This document shows, piece by piece, positions 25,427 through 34,606 of a stretch of DNA of 64,000 nt. Numbering within the stretch: position 1 is the first letter of the stretch; each line of letters begins with the position of its first letter. Source of the stretch: an uncultured Marvinbryantia sp. (lineage in GTDB: Bacteria; Bacillota; Clostridia; Lachnospirales; Lachnospiraceae); assembly GCA_934373455.1 (NCBI GenBank), contig CAKRON010000001.1, forward strand, positions 1 to 64,000. Reading direction: 5' to 3'. The position numbers and the translations under genes were made by a program. The notes under the pieces are model-generated. The model worked only from the letters and a program-made list of their open reading frames with translations, made no database searches and was not told where the DNA came from.

Positions 25427-25444
25427 AAATGACACGCATATGAA

Positions 25445-25482
25445 AAGGCAGCAATTCCATACTTCCATGAAATCACTGCCTT
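25445..25482 (-). terminator. Terminator-like hairpin, recurrent copy 2
   Basis: AAGGCAG and CTGCCTT with an inner CAT/ATG pairing form an imperfect stem followed by TTTT on the minus strand. It lies 25 bases past the hydratase stop and shares AAGGCAGCAATTCCAT with the copy at 14141. Confidence 0.65.
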
Positions 25483-25506
25483 ATGAAACAGATATTTCTG
25501 TTTCCT

Positions 25507-27795
25507 CTATCCTCTGTAATAATTGATCAGGCATCCTTTCAGTATGATGGTTCTCTCATCTTCTGTCAGTTCACCCATTTTCAGAGTAAATTCTTTCATT
25601 TCGCTCTCGCTTACTACGTAAGCTTTGATCTCGGTTGCTTTTTCTTCGATTGCCTTGCGGATCTCCGGTACGAAGATGTAGTCGCCTTTGGTAAATGGCA
25701 AATCGCCTTCGTCGATTAAGAATGGAAGCATACCCCAGTTGATCAGGTTGGAACGATATCTCTTTGTTGCATAGCTGTTGGCGATATTTGCCCAGCCTCC
25801 CAGGACCTTCTGACAGGATGCTGCCTGTTCACGAGCTGATCCATCTCCTGGTTTTACGGCAAAAATGGTACTTCCCACACCTACTGTCTCTTTACCTGCA
25901 TCCGGATACATTTCTTTTACTTTATGCATCAGTGGACGCAGCTCTGGAAGCGCATCTCCCATACATTCATTTGCTTCTCTCACCTTTTCTGCTTTCTGTA
26001 CTTCTTTAGCCAGTCCTACATAAGCAGGATCTTTTCTTGATAAAGTAAACTCAGCCAGTCCCAGCGGATTGGAACGGTAAGAAGAAGTCTCACCGGACGG
26101 AATCAGTTCATCTGTTGTAGTAACTGGATCATGAATCTCGGAAACCACCTTCAGCATCAAATGCTTTGTCAGTGCCGGCATCTCTGGCCAGTCCTTGATA
26201 TTTGGACCAAATTTAATCTCCACAGATGGATCTGCCACACCCTTGCTGTCAAAGACACGGTGTTCATAAATACTGCTGTCGAAGAAATATTTTGGATTGG
26301 TAAAATGTGCATCTACATCTGTTGCTGCGGTCAGATATCCCTTGTTTGCCGCTGTTGCAGCAATGGAACGGGCATCCATCAGTGCTACTGATGCAATCTG
26401 TCCACTCTGCAGCTTGCTTCCTTCACGGTTCGGGAAGTTTCTGGTCGAATGACGGATGGAGAATGCATTATTCGCCGGTGTATCTCCGGCACCGAAGCAA
26501 GGACCACAAAATGCAGTCTTTACAATGGCACCTGTCTTAATCAGATCTGCCAGACGGCCATTTTTTGCCAGTTCCATATAAATCGGTGTACTTGCAGGAT
26601 AAATACTCAATGTGAATTCATCTGCCCCGATATATGCATCTTTCAGGATATCTGCTGCTGCACAGATATTCTCAAAACCGCCTCCGGCACATCCGGCAAT
26701 AATACCCTGATCTACATACAGTCTTCCGTCATGGACTTTATCTCTCAAAGTAAAGTCTACTGCTCCTCCAAGACTTACCTTTGCACGTTTTTCCACATCC
26801 AGAAGAATATCATCCAGATTTGCATTTAATTCTTCAATTGTATACGTATTACTTGGGTGGAACGGCATAGCGATCATTGGTTTTACCTGAGAAAGATCGA
26901 CATAAACCATACCATCGTAATAAGTAACCGCACCCGGATTCAGTTCTTCATAATCTTCGCTTCTTCCGTGAATCTCATAGAATTCTTTAATCTGATCATC
27001 TGTCTTCCAAATAGAAGAAAGACAGGTAGTCTCAGTTGTCATAACATCAATACCGATACGGAAATCAGCACTCAGATTTTCTACACCCGGACCTACAAAT
27101 TCCATAACTTTATTATTTACATAGCCATTACCAAATACCGCTCCGATAATTGCCAGTGCTACGTCCTGAGGACCCACACCTTTCTCCGGCTTTCCTGTCA
27201 GATACACACCAACTACCTTTGGCATATTGATGTCATACGTCTTATTCAGGAGCTGCTTTACCAGTTCCGGTCCACCTTCACCCATTGCCATTGTGCCTAA
27301 TGCACCATATCTGGTATGTGAATCGGATCCAAGGATCATTTTTCCTCCGCCGGCAAGCATTTCTCTCGCAAACTGGTGGATAACTGCCTGATGAGGTGGT
27401 ACATATACTCCACCATACTTCTTTGCACAGGTCAGGCCAAACATATGGTCATCCTCATTAATGGTTCCTCCTACTGCACAAAGGCTGTTATGACAGTTCG
27501 TCAGTACATACGGCACCGGAAACTTCTCCAGTCCTGATGCTCTTGCAGTCTGAATAATTCCTACAAAAGTAATATCATGGGAAGTCAGTTTATCAAATTT
27601 AATCTGCAGCTTATCCATGCTGCCAGATGTATTATGTGCCTGTAAAATACGATATGCAATGGTATTTCTGGCTGCTTCTTCTTTGGATACTGCATATCCT
27701 GTTTTGCTGGTTAAAGCTGCCTGCACGTCTCTGCCATCTTCTACAATATCGGTTCCGTTTACCAGATAAACGCCGCCATCATATAATTTCACCAT
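25507..27795 (-). CDS. Aconitase-family hydratase (YbhJ-like)
   Basis: This 762-residue protein belongs to the aconitase superfamily. The [4Fe-4S] ligands are visible as TNCHNS near residue 100 and the CxxC in FCGPCFG near 433, and catalytic GSDSHTR is near 157. A swivel-like C-terminal domain carries [15 protein letters not shown]. It resembles E. coli YbhJ more than AcnA or LeuC, so it is a dehydratase/isomerase of an unassigned hydroxy acid. It is preceded by a CdaR-type regulator 20 bases upstream, and that pair hints at a sugar-acid or di-acid substrate. GAGGAG lies before the ATG. Confidence 0.85.
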   Translation of the reverse strand: MVKLYDGGVYLVNGTDIVEDGRDVQAALTSKTGYAVSKEEAARNTIAYRILQAHNTSGSMDKLQIKFDKLTSHDITFVGIIQTARASGLEKFPVPYVLTNCHNSLCAVGGTINEDDHMFGLTCAKKYGGVYVPPHQAVIHQFAREMLAGGGKMILGSDSHTRYGALGTMAMGEGGPELVKQLLNKTYDINMPKVVGVYLTGKPEKGVGPQDVALAIIGAVFGNGYVNNKVMEFVGPGVENLSADFRIGIDVMTTETTCLSSIWKTDDQIKEFYEIHGRSEDYEELNPGAVTYYDGMVYVDLSQVKPMIAMPFHPSNTYTIEELNANLDDILLDVEKRAKVSLGGAVDFTLRDKVHDGRLYVDQGIIAGCAGGGFENICAAADILKDAYIGADEFTLSIYPASTPIYMELAKNGRLADLIKTGAIVKTAFCGPCFGAGDTPANNAFSIRHSTRNFPNREGSKLQSGQIASVALMDARSIAATAANKGYLTAATDVDAHFTNPKYFFDSSIYEHRVFDSKGVADPSVEIKFGPNIKDWPEMPALTKHLMLKVVSEIHDPVTTTDELIPSGETSSYRSNPLGLAEFTLSRKDPAYVGLAKEVQKAEKVREANECMGDALPELRPLMHKVKEMYPDAGKETVGVGSTIFAVKPGDGSAREQAASCQKVLGGWANIANSYATKRYRSNLINWGMLPFLIDEGDLPFTKGDYIFVPEIRKAIEEKATEIKAYVVSESEMKEFTLKMGELTEDERTIILKGCLINYYRG

Positions 27796-27815
27796 ATTCT
27801 ATCTCCTCACTGTTA

Positions 27816-28904
27816 TTAGAATGTATTGCGCTCCATATATTTCATATAATTAGAAACCATCAGTGCTATTCTGAATGTCAGTGCATCTTCAAATACACGT
27901 ACATCCAGCCCGGTACTCTTCTGAATCTTCTCCAGACGATATACCAGCGTATTTCTGTGAATATAAAGCTGTCTGGATGTCTCGGATACATTCAGGCTGT
28001 TTTCAAAGAACTTATTGATTGTCATCAAAGTCTCATCATCCAGAGAATCTGGCAGTTCTCCACCAAATACCTCATTCATGAACATTTCGCAAAGTGGAAT
28101 TGGCAACTGATAGATCAGACGTCCGATGCCTAATGTACTATATGCAATGATGCTCTTTTCTTCGTAGAAAATCTTTCCTACATCCAGCGCCATCTTTGCT
28201 TCCTTGTAGGATTTGGAAAGAGAACGAATTTCTGAAATTATCGTTCCGTAAGCAATACGTACTCTGGACATCGCTTCACTGTTCAGCATATCCAACAGCA
28301 TTTTAGCTGTCTGCTCAACCGCTTCATACCCTTCGTCGGGTCTCAGTTCTTTTACCAGAATAATGTTCTTCTCATCTACTGCGGTGATAAAATCTTTGCT
28401 GCTTCCTGCAAATAATGTTCTCACCAGTTCCAGTGCGTTGCTGTCCTGTTCCTGTTTTGTCTCAATCAAATATACAATTCTTTTTGCCTCAATATCAACG
28501 TGAAGCTTCTTTGCACGATTATAAATATCCACAAGCAGCATATTATCCATCAACACATTCTGGATAAAACTGTTGCGGTCCTGCTTCTCATGGTATGCTA
28601 CCATCAGATTACGCAGTTCACTGACAGCAATCTTGCCGATCATATAACCATCTTCGCCATTTCCTCTGGCTACCAGCACATATTCAGGGATCTGATTATC
28701 TATGATTTTAAAGAAATGACATCCCTGCATCACCTGGCTGTCAGCCGGTGACTGTACAAATAACTCTATACTGGAAACATCCAGCTGTTCATCGGAAAAT
28801 GTAGTTGCCACTGTATTCCCATCAATGTCTAACACACATAAATCTACTCTTGTAATTGCTTTTAATTCATCAATGGCATTCTGTATTACCTGTCCAGAAA
28901 TCAT
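27816..28904 (-). CDS. CdaR/PucR-type transcriptional regulator
   Basis: This 362-residue regulator has an N-terminal ligand domain of the sugar-diacid recognition type, a central GGDEF-like fold lacking catalytic motifs, and a C-terminal PucR helix-turn-helix (NVSETSRQLYIHRNTLVYRL near 305-325). CdaR proteins respond to glucarate, galactarate or glycerate. It heads a two-gene operon with the hydratase and probably controls it. CGGAGG precedes the ATG. Confidence 0.85.
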   Translation of the reverse strand: MISGQVIQNAIDELKAITRVDLCVLDIDGNTVATTFSDEQLDVSSIELFVQSPADSQVMQGCHFFKIIDNQIPEYVLVARGNGEDGYMIGKIAVSELRNLMVAYHEKQDRNSFIQNVLMDNMLLVDIYNRAKKLHVDIEAKRIVYLIETKQEQDSNALELVRTLFAGSSKDFITAVDEKNIILVKELRPDEGYEAVEQTAKMLLDMLNSEAMSRVRIAYGTIISEIRSLSKSYKEAKMALDVGKIFYEEKSIIAYSTLGIGRLIYQLPIPLCEMFMNEVFGGELPDSLDDETLMTINKFFENSLNVSETSRQLYIHRNTLVYRLEKIQKSTGLDVRVFEDALTFRIALMVSNYMKYMERNTF

Positions 28905-29019
28905 GTTCTCCTCCGTTTTTCAATGAAATTTATGGTTTTTCATTCATTATTTTACGTATACACATTATCATAATGCATTTTTTCCAAATTCGCAAGACAC
29001 AAAAAGGAAAGTATTGGAG

Positions 29020-30057
29020 CTACAAATCTTCCGCTGTGACACCCTGATATGGAAGACGAATGTATTTTCCGTCCGTAAAACGAAATTCTTTATCCAGTTC
29101 TTTTCCACTTACCAGTGAATATGCCAGCTCCAGCATTGCGCGCGCCTGCCCTTGACCATCATTATAAACATCTCCCAACAGATAACCTTTTTCTACTGCA
29201 TTCAGCCCAACACTGGTTCCGTCAATTCCCAAAATCACCGGCCAGTCCTCATCTCCAGGTTCCAACCCCTTTTCTAACAGGACATCCACTGCTCCCAATG
29301 CCATATCATCATTATTAGCCAGAATCACTTCAATCTCATTCCCAAAGGTCTCTACAAATGACTGCATTTTCGTTGCCGCCTGATCGCGATTCCAGTTTGC
29401 AATCTCATCTGCCAGTTTTTCTACTGTATATCCGCGATCAGTTATTTCCCGAATTACCGCCATGCTTCGCACAAGGGAATCATTATGTCCCGCTTCTCCC
29501 TCAAGCATCACATACTGAAGTACCCCATCTTTATTTTTATCAATTTTGTCAAAATTCTTATCACATTCATCTGCCAGAATTTTACCCTGAATCTGTCCGG
29601 ATTCGTAAGCATCTGCCCCAACATAATAAAGTTCATCCCAACGATCCAGATCTTCTTCCACCAATTCTCTGTTAAAAAATATAACAGGAATCTGGTTTTT
29701 CTTTGCTTTTTCAATAATTCTGGACGCATCCGTGCGGTCTACCAGATTGATACAAACCACATCCACACCATCTGCTATAAAATCATCCATTTGTCCATTC
29801 TGAACCAGCTGACTGTTTTCTGCATAACGGATATCCAAATTTACTGACATTTCCCAGTCTTTTTCTTTTTCTCTGGAATAGCTCTGAAAACAGGAAATGA
29901 GTTCTGATACAAATGTATCATACTGATCATAGACACTGACACCAATCCGCAGTGTTTTCGTTGTTGTTTTCCCCTGCCTTTCCTGCAGCCCACAACCGCC
30001 AAGTACCAGCATAGCAGCTGCTCCAAGAAATAGCATTTCTATTTTTTTTCTGTTCAT
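29020..30057 (-). CDS. MglB-like galactose/glucose-binding lipoprotein
   Basis: This 345-residue lipoprotein (lipobox LGGC near residue 22) is colinear with classical MglB. It opens with IGVSVYDQYDTFVSE, then INLVDRTDAS, VIFFNREL, a calcium loop DKNKDGVLQ and GEAGHNDSLVRS. So it binds a hexose such as galactose or glucose. It is the last gene of an operon with an anchored binding protein, a kinase and a response regulator, not next to transport genes, so it is more likely a sensor component than a transport component. It also serves as the non-permuted comparison for the MglB at 37905. Confidence 0.85.
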   Translation of the reverse strand: MNRKKIEMLFLGAAAMLVLGGCGLQERQGKTTTKTLRIGVSVYDQYDTFVSELISCFQSYSREKEKDWEMSVNLDIRYAENSQLVQNGQMDDFIADGVDVVCINLVDRTDASRIIEKAKKNQIPVIFFNRELVEEDLDRWDELYYVGADAYESGQIQGKILADECDKNFDKIDKNKDGVLQYVMLEGEAGHNDSLVRSMAVIREITDRGYTVEKLADEIANWNRDQAATKMQSFVETFGNEIEVILANNDDMALGAVDVLLEKGLEPGDEDWPVILGIDGTSVGLNAVEKGYLLGDVYNDGQGQARAMLELAYSLVSGKELDKEFRFTDGKYIRLPYQGVTAEDL

Positions 30058-30069
30058 ATTCTTCTCCTG

Positions 30070-31044
30070 TCAGCTGTTCGGAAATAATAATCGAGCATGT
30101 TCCTCTTCATACATCGTATCCTTGGTAACAAGATGATAAGAAATCCCGATATTTGCGCGAATCCAGTCTGAACTTCGTTTTTCTGCCAGAGCCATAATTC
30201 CCTGATACCCCATACTGAATTCATTCTGATATACCAGAGCGGTCAGTTTTTCATTATCCAGATCATTTACCGTTGTCGGTGTATTGCCAATTCCATAAAC
30301 AGACTGTCTTGATTTCATTTTCTGGGAAAAATTCTGATATTCTTCCCACACTGCTGCTGTCTGTTCAGTAGAATATTTATCCAGCGCCACAGCTTTTCCC
30401 TTTTCCTGCTGCACCTCTTTGATCACTTCCAGAATCTCTGTCATCTTTTTTCCGGTTTCATTTCTGAGCAGATCACTCTTTCCGGCTTCTTTAAACACAT
30501 CCGTCAATCCTTCATATCGAAGCTGCACACTGTCCCGTTCCATCTTTTCCCCAAGAATCAGAATGGGAACATCTTCTGATTTACTCTCTTCCAAAATGGC
30601 TTTTCCCAACATTTTTCCCATCTGATAATCATCTGCCCTGATCACCGGATACGCATCTCCTGCTCCGGTTTCTACAAAAACAAGCGGAACTGTTATCTTC
30701 TCATCCGCCAGCTTTTGCTGTAATTCCTCGCTATCCACACTTGCCAGTAATATTCCGGATGTGCCGGAATTCATCTCTTTTCGTATCGCCCGGATTTCTT
30801 CCTCCGCAGTATCACCTTTCTCCAGATGTACATAATTTATCATAATTCCGGCATCTGCTCTTGCCTGCTCTATCCCGGCTTCCAATGTGTTCCATTCATT
30901 TTCGCCGTCCTGATAAAGAATTACCGAATACAGTTTTTTCTCACTCTTCTGCCCGGGTTCCAGGATATAGATATATACAATCACAGGAAGCAGAATCAGC
31001 ATCGCCAGGAAAAACGGATATTTTTTTCTGTTATTTTCTTGCAT
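30070..31044 (-). CDS. Membrane-anchored substrate-binding sensor protein
   Basis: This 324-residue protein begins with a short basic tail and one membrane helix (about 8-28) and continues as a ribose-binding-type fold (SVILYQDGENEWNTLEAG, GILLASVDSEEL, VPLVFVETGAGD). It has no cleavage site. It lies 2 bases after the kinase stop and resembles the anchored sensor at 19240 in design. It probably passes ligand state to the kinase. The ligand is unknown. Confidence 0.78.
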   Translation of the reverse strand: MQENNRKKYPFFLAMLILLPVIVYIYILEPGQKSEKKLYSVILYQDGENEWNTLEAGIEQARADAGIMINYVHLEKGDTAEEEIRAIRKEMNSGTSGILLASVDSEELQQKLADEKITVPLVFVETGAGDAYPVIRADDYQMGKMLGKAILEESKSEDVPILILGEKMERDSVQLRYEGLTDVFKEAGKSDLLRNETGKKMTEILEVIKEVQQEKGKAVALDKYSTEQTAAVWEEYQNFSQKMKSRQSVYGIGNTPTTVNDLDNEKLTALVYQNEFSMGYQGIMALAEKRSSDWIRANIGISYHLVTKDTMYEEEHARLLFPNS

Positions 31045-31046
31045 CT

Positions 31047-32843
31047 TTATTTGTTGTCTCCTTCCTCTGTGGATTCTTTCGTCTTCGGAAGGTGAATTCT
31101 TACCGTAGTTCCTTCATCCGGCTCACTTTCAATTTCCAGCCCGTAAGCATCACCAAAATATAATTTAATCCTTTGATTTACATTTTTCAAACCGATTCCA
31201 GATCCTCTCTGCCGTGCTTTTTCGCCTCCTGTCAGAAGGTTTTTTACCTGCTCTTCCGGCATACCCGGTCCATTATCTTCCACTTCCAGATACAAATCCT
31301 GTTCTTTGGTATAAGCACGAATATAGAGTTCTCCCTCTCCATCCATGTATTCCATCCCATAATAAATCGCATTTTCTATCAATGGCTGGATCACCAGTTT
31401 GATTGTTTTGTACTGCTCTATTCCCGGCTCCACCTCAAAACAGGAGACAAACTTATTCTTATAACGATACTTTTGAATTGCAAGATAGCTTCGGGCATGC
31501 TGAAGTTCATCTCCCACAGAAATAATATTTTTACCTTTGGACAGACTGATCCTGAGCAATTTTCCAAGTGCCTGCACCATGGAAATCGCATCTTCATACC
31601 GTTCACTTTCTATCATCCACATAATTGAGTCTAATGTATTATATAAAAAATGAGGATTGATCTGTGATTGAAGGGCATCCAGTTCATTCCTTCGTTTTTC
31701 TTCCTGCTCCTTCACCATCTTATCCGTCAGCGCCTGCAATTCCTCCACCATGAAACGAATCGTGTAACCAAGATGCTGAATTTCCGGAGAACCTCCGATA
31801 TATACGCTCGGCTGCTGTCTCATCTCGATTCCCCGAATTGATTTTTCCAGTTTTTGAAGTGGATCTGAGATACGAACCGCCACATACTGATTCACAAAAA
31901 TCATCAAAAATACTGCAATGGTCAGGTTCAACAGTGCTATCATTCGTGTCTGTCTCAGATCCTGAAACAGACTGTCTCTGGAAACCACGCTGACAATCTT
32001 CCAGCCGGTATACCCTACTGTCTTTACTACCACCACTCGCTGTTCTCCCATGAAATCTTCATTATGTACACCGTCTTCATAGGTACTTGCTATTTGATTG
32101 TTTTCTTTTTTGATACCGGAAAAGATCAGATTCTGCATAGGATGATATATGATTTCCCCATCGTTTCCAATCAGGTAGACATATCCCTTCCCCTCATTAT
32201 TAATCTCTGTAAAAAGCTGGCGAATTCCACTGAAGTTCATATCTACCAGAAGAATTCCACCTGACATCTTTCCACCACTTGTCAGTTCGACTCCTCGACT
32301 CAAAGACACGACCCAATAATATCTGCCACTTTTATTTTCGAAAATATTTTGCACATGTAAATCTGAAAAATGAAGATTCTCCATCTTTCCCTGTGTATCC
32401 TGAAACCAATTCTGTTTTGTTATATCTACATTTTTTTTCAATGTGCCAACCGGTGCGGCACCCAGCAGATCTCCATCTTCTGAAAAACATGCTATACTGA
32501 TCAGATTATCCTTATTTGCCTCATACAAAAGATTTAGTTCTTTTGTGATATCATCTTTTTCAAAATCCACTTTTTTTACGACATTATAATACATGGCATC
32601 TGAATTGCTCATCATAGTTCGCAGATAAGTATTCAGATTGATCTCCACCTGTCCAATCAGCTTCTGACTGTCTGACAACACCTGTTTTTCCATCGTTTTT
32701 TCATAGCTTTTCAGTAAAACAACTGTAACCAGTATCATTCCTGCCAATGCTACAAATGTAAATGACATGGAAATCATAAAACGAAAGCTGCGGTTATGAT
32801 ATCTTTTCTGCAAGCAATTCCATTTTTCGCTTAGATATCTCAT
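31047..32843 (-). CDS. YesM-type sensor histidine kinase
   Basis: This 598-residue kinase has membrane helices near 22-46 and 290-310, an extracytoplasmic Cache-like sensor domain between them, a HAMP region, the phosphoacceptor motif QINPHFLYNTLD near 392-403, and an HATPase domain with LIENAIYYG and DNGPGM. Its ATG overlaps the stop of the response-regulator gene (ATGA). It is upstream of two binding-protein genes in the same transcript. Confidence 0.92.
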   Translation of the reverse strand: MRYLSEKWNCLQKRYHNRSFRFMISMSFTFVALAGMILVTVVLLKSYEKTMEKQVLSDSQKLIGQVEINLNTYLRTMMSNSDAMYYNVVKKVDFEKDDITKELNLLYEANKDNLISIACFSEDGDLLGAAPVGTLKKNVDITKQNWFQDTQGKMENLHFSDLHVQNIFENKSGRYYWVVSLSRGVELTSGGKMSGGILLVDMNFSGIRQLFTEINNEGKGYVYLIGNDGEIIYHPMQNLIFSGIKKENNQIASTYEDGVHNEDFMGEQRVVVVKTVGYTGWKIVSVVSRDSLFQDLRQTRMIALLNLTIAVFLMIFVNQYVAVRISDPLQKLEKSIRGIEMRQQPSVYIGGSPEIQHLGYTIRFMVEELQALTDKMVKEQEEKRRNELDALQSQINPHFLYNTLDSIMWMIESERYEDAISMVQALGKLLRISLSKGKNIISVGDELQHARSYLAIQKYRYKNKFVSCFEVEPGIEQYKTIKLVIQPLIENAIYYGMEYMDGEGELYIRAYTKEQDLYLEVEDNGPGMPEEQVKNLLTGGEKARQRGSGIGLKNVNQRIKLYFGDAYGLEIESEPDEGTTVRIHLPKTKESTEEGDNK

Positions 32844-34447
32844 TTTTTCGTATCCTCTGTATGTTCTGTCCGATATTTGCTTGGCGAAACACCAAATCTT
32901 CTTTTAAACACATAACTGAAATAATTTGAATCTGTATATCCCACTTTCTGTGCAATCATATAACTCTTTTCATTTGTCTCAATCAACAGTCTGGCCGCCT
33001 GATCCAAACGGTATCCGGTTAAATAAGTTACAAAAGATTCACCTGTCTCTTTCTTAAAAATCGTAGAAAAATATGAATTGGACACCCCAAGCATATCGCA
33101 AATCTGATCCAGTGAAATATTTTCATCTGCATAACTGTTCTGTACATATTCCTTTGCCCGCTGCACAAAGCTTCTGGTGGAACTGTTTCGCACAGCAGCC
33201 AGACGATTGTGGTATTCCAGACTACGTTCCTGAATCCACTTCCGCAGTGCCTCCGGATCCATGTCCATAAGCTGACTATACAACTGTCCAATATCTTTTT
33301 CTGTCTCCTGCCCTGCGATCTCATTGTTTGCTGCAAATCGATAAAAATCTCCTATCATATCCATGATATCCACATGATGCTGGAGCATAGATTTGCTGCG
33401 GATCGTCAGTTTATCTACATAATGATTCACTGCTTCTGTCACTTCTTCCTCAGTACCCAGACGGATCTTTTTAAACAACTGGGACAGTTCCATCTCCGTC
33501 TCTGTACCGGAACTGTACATTTCCTGCGGTGCAATCTCTCGAATATTGATAGCGCGCATCGCACCATAGATCCCCCGATAAGAGACAGCTTCTCTCGCAC
33601 CATTATAAGAATCGCTTAATTCCATCAATGAATCACATGCTTTTCCAATCCCAACCGTTGTAACCGCTCCAAGCATACGATGTACATATCTGCAAAAACG
33701 ATCACAGTCATCTGTCAACAATGCAACATCTGCCTCTCTGTCCAGTTCCACAATTCCTACCGTATTTCCCATGTAAGAAAAACTCCTGGTTTTCCATTTT
33801 TCAGCCATATACTCCTGTGCCTGTTTTTCCACGGAAGTCATCAGCAGCAAAGGTGTCATTCCATCCGGCACTTCTTCCGCAGAAGTATGCATTACCAGAC
33901 AGCAGAAATATGGTTTCTCAAAACTGATCTGATAATCCTTCAAATATTTTTCTATCTGTGCCTTTGCCAGTCTCCCTTCTATCAGCATCGTATAAAAATT
34001 CGCTCGCAAAAGCGGCAGTGAATCCGTATAATACTTTTGCAGTGTCTGAACATTTCGCTTTTCCCGGATTTCAGAATCCAATTTCTGATAAAGTCTTTGA
34101 AATACTTTCGTCAGTTCTGTACAATTTAATGGTTTTAAAATATATTCGTCCACTTCCAGGTGAATCGCCTCTTTGGCATATTCAAATTCGTCAAATCCGG
34201 TAAATAAAAGAATTTTGGTGGTTGGAAATTCAGAACGTATCCGTTTTGTCAACTCCATTCCATCCATATATGGCATACGGATATCTGTCATCACCACATC
34301 CGGCTGATATTCTTCTACTAATTCCAGGGCTTTTACGCCATTATTGGCCAATCCCACTACCGAAAATCCCAATTCCTCCCATGGAACTTTTTTCTTAATC
34401 ACTTGTGTTACATCATCTTCATCATCCACCAGAAGTACTGTATACAT
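32840..34447 (-). CDS. YesN-type response regulator with AraC DNA-binding domain
   Basis: This 535-residue regulator has a complete receiver (D9/D10 region, phosphoacceptor D55 in VMTDIRMPYMDG, K105 in LKP), a middle domain, and a C-terminal AraC domain (LGVSNSYFSTIFKK and VGYTDSNYFSYVFKR). The ATG at 34447 follows GGGGGA; a longer frame adds nine residues without a better site. It is the first gene of the operon with its own promoter, directly downstream of the mgl operon, whose expression it probably controls. Confidence 0.92.
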   Translation of the reverse strand: MYTVLLVDDEDDVTQVIKKKVPWEELGFSVVGLANNGVKALELVEEYQPDVVMTDIRMPYMDGMELTKRIRSEFPTTKILLFTGFDEFEYAKEAIHLEVDEYILKPLNCTELTKVFQRLYQKLDSEIREKRNVQTLQKYYTDSLPLLRANFYTMLIEGRLAKAQIEKYLKDYQISFEKPYFCCLVMHTSAEEVPDGMTPLLLMTSVEKQAQEYMAEKWKTRSFSYMGNTVGIVELDREADVALLTDDCDRFCRYVHRMLGAVTTVGIGKACDSLMELSDSYNGAREAVSYRGIYGAMRAINIREIAPQEMYSSGTETEMELSQLFKKIRLGTEEEVTEAVNHYVDKLTIRSKSMLQHHVDIMDMIGDFYRFAANNEIAGQETEKDIGQLYSQLMDMDPEALRKWIQERSLEYHNRLAAVRNSSTRSFVQRAKEYVQNSYADENISLDQICDMLGVSNSYFSTIFKKETGESFVTYLTGYRLDQAARLLIETNEKSYMIAQKVGYTDSNYFSYVFKRRFGVSPSKYRTEHTEDTKK

Positions 34448-34490
34448 TCTTATTCCCCCAATGTTTCCATTCAAATTTATTCTTCATTCT

Positions 34491-34520
34491 AGTATAGCAG
34501 ACAAGTCCTGTATGATTCAA
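34491..34520 (-). promoter_or_regulatory. Promoter of the second two-component operon
   Basis: TTGAAT (34515-34520) and TATACT (34491-34496) are spaced by 18 bases on the minus strand, upstream of the response-regulator start. Confidence 0.65.
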
Positions 34521-34544
34521 GAATCTCTGGGACAAAAAGAAAGC

Positions 34545-34570
34545 GGCATACACGCCACATTGTGTATACC
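34545..34570 (-). terminator. Terminator of the mgl operon
   Basis: GGCATACAC and GTGTATACC form a stem with one mismatch, followed by CTTTCTTTTT on the minus strand, 37 bases past mglC. Confidence 0.75.
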
Positions 34571-34606
34571 ACTCTCTTATCTGTAAGGAAAATTTTCCTG
34601 TTATGA

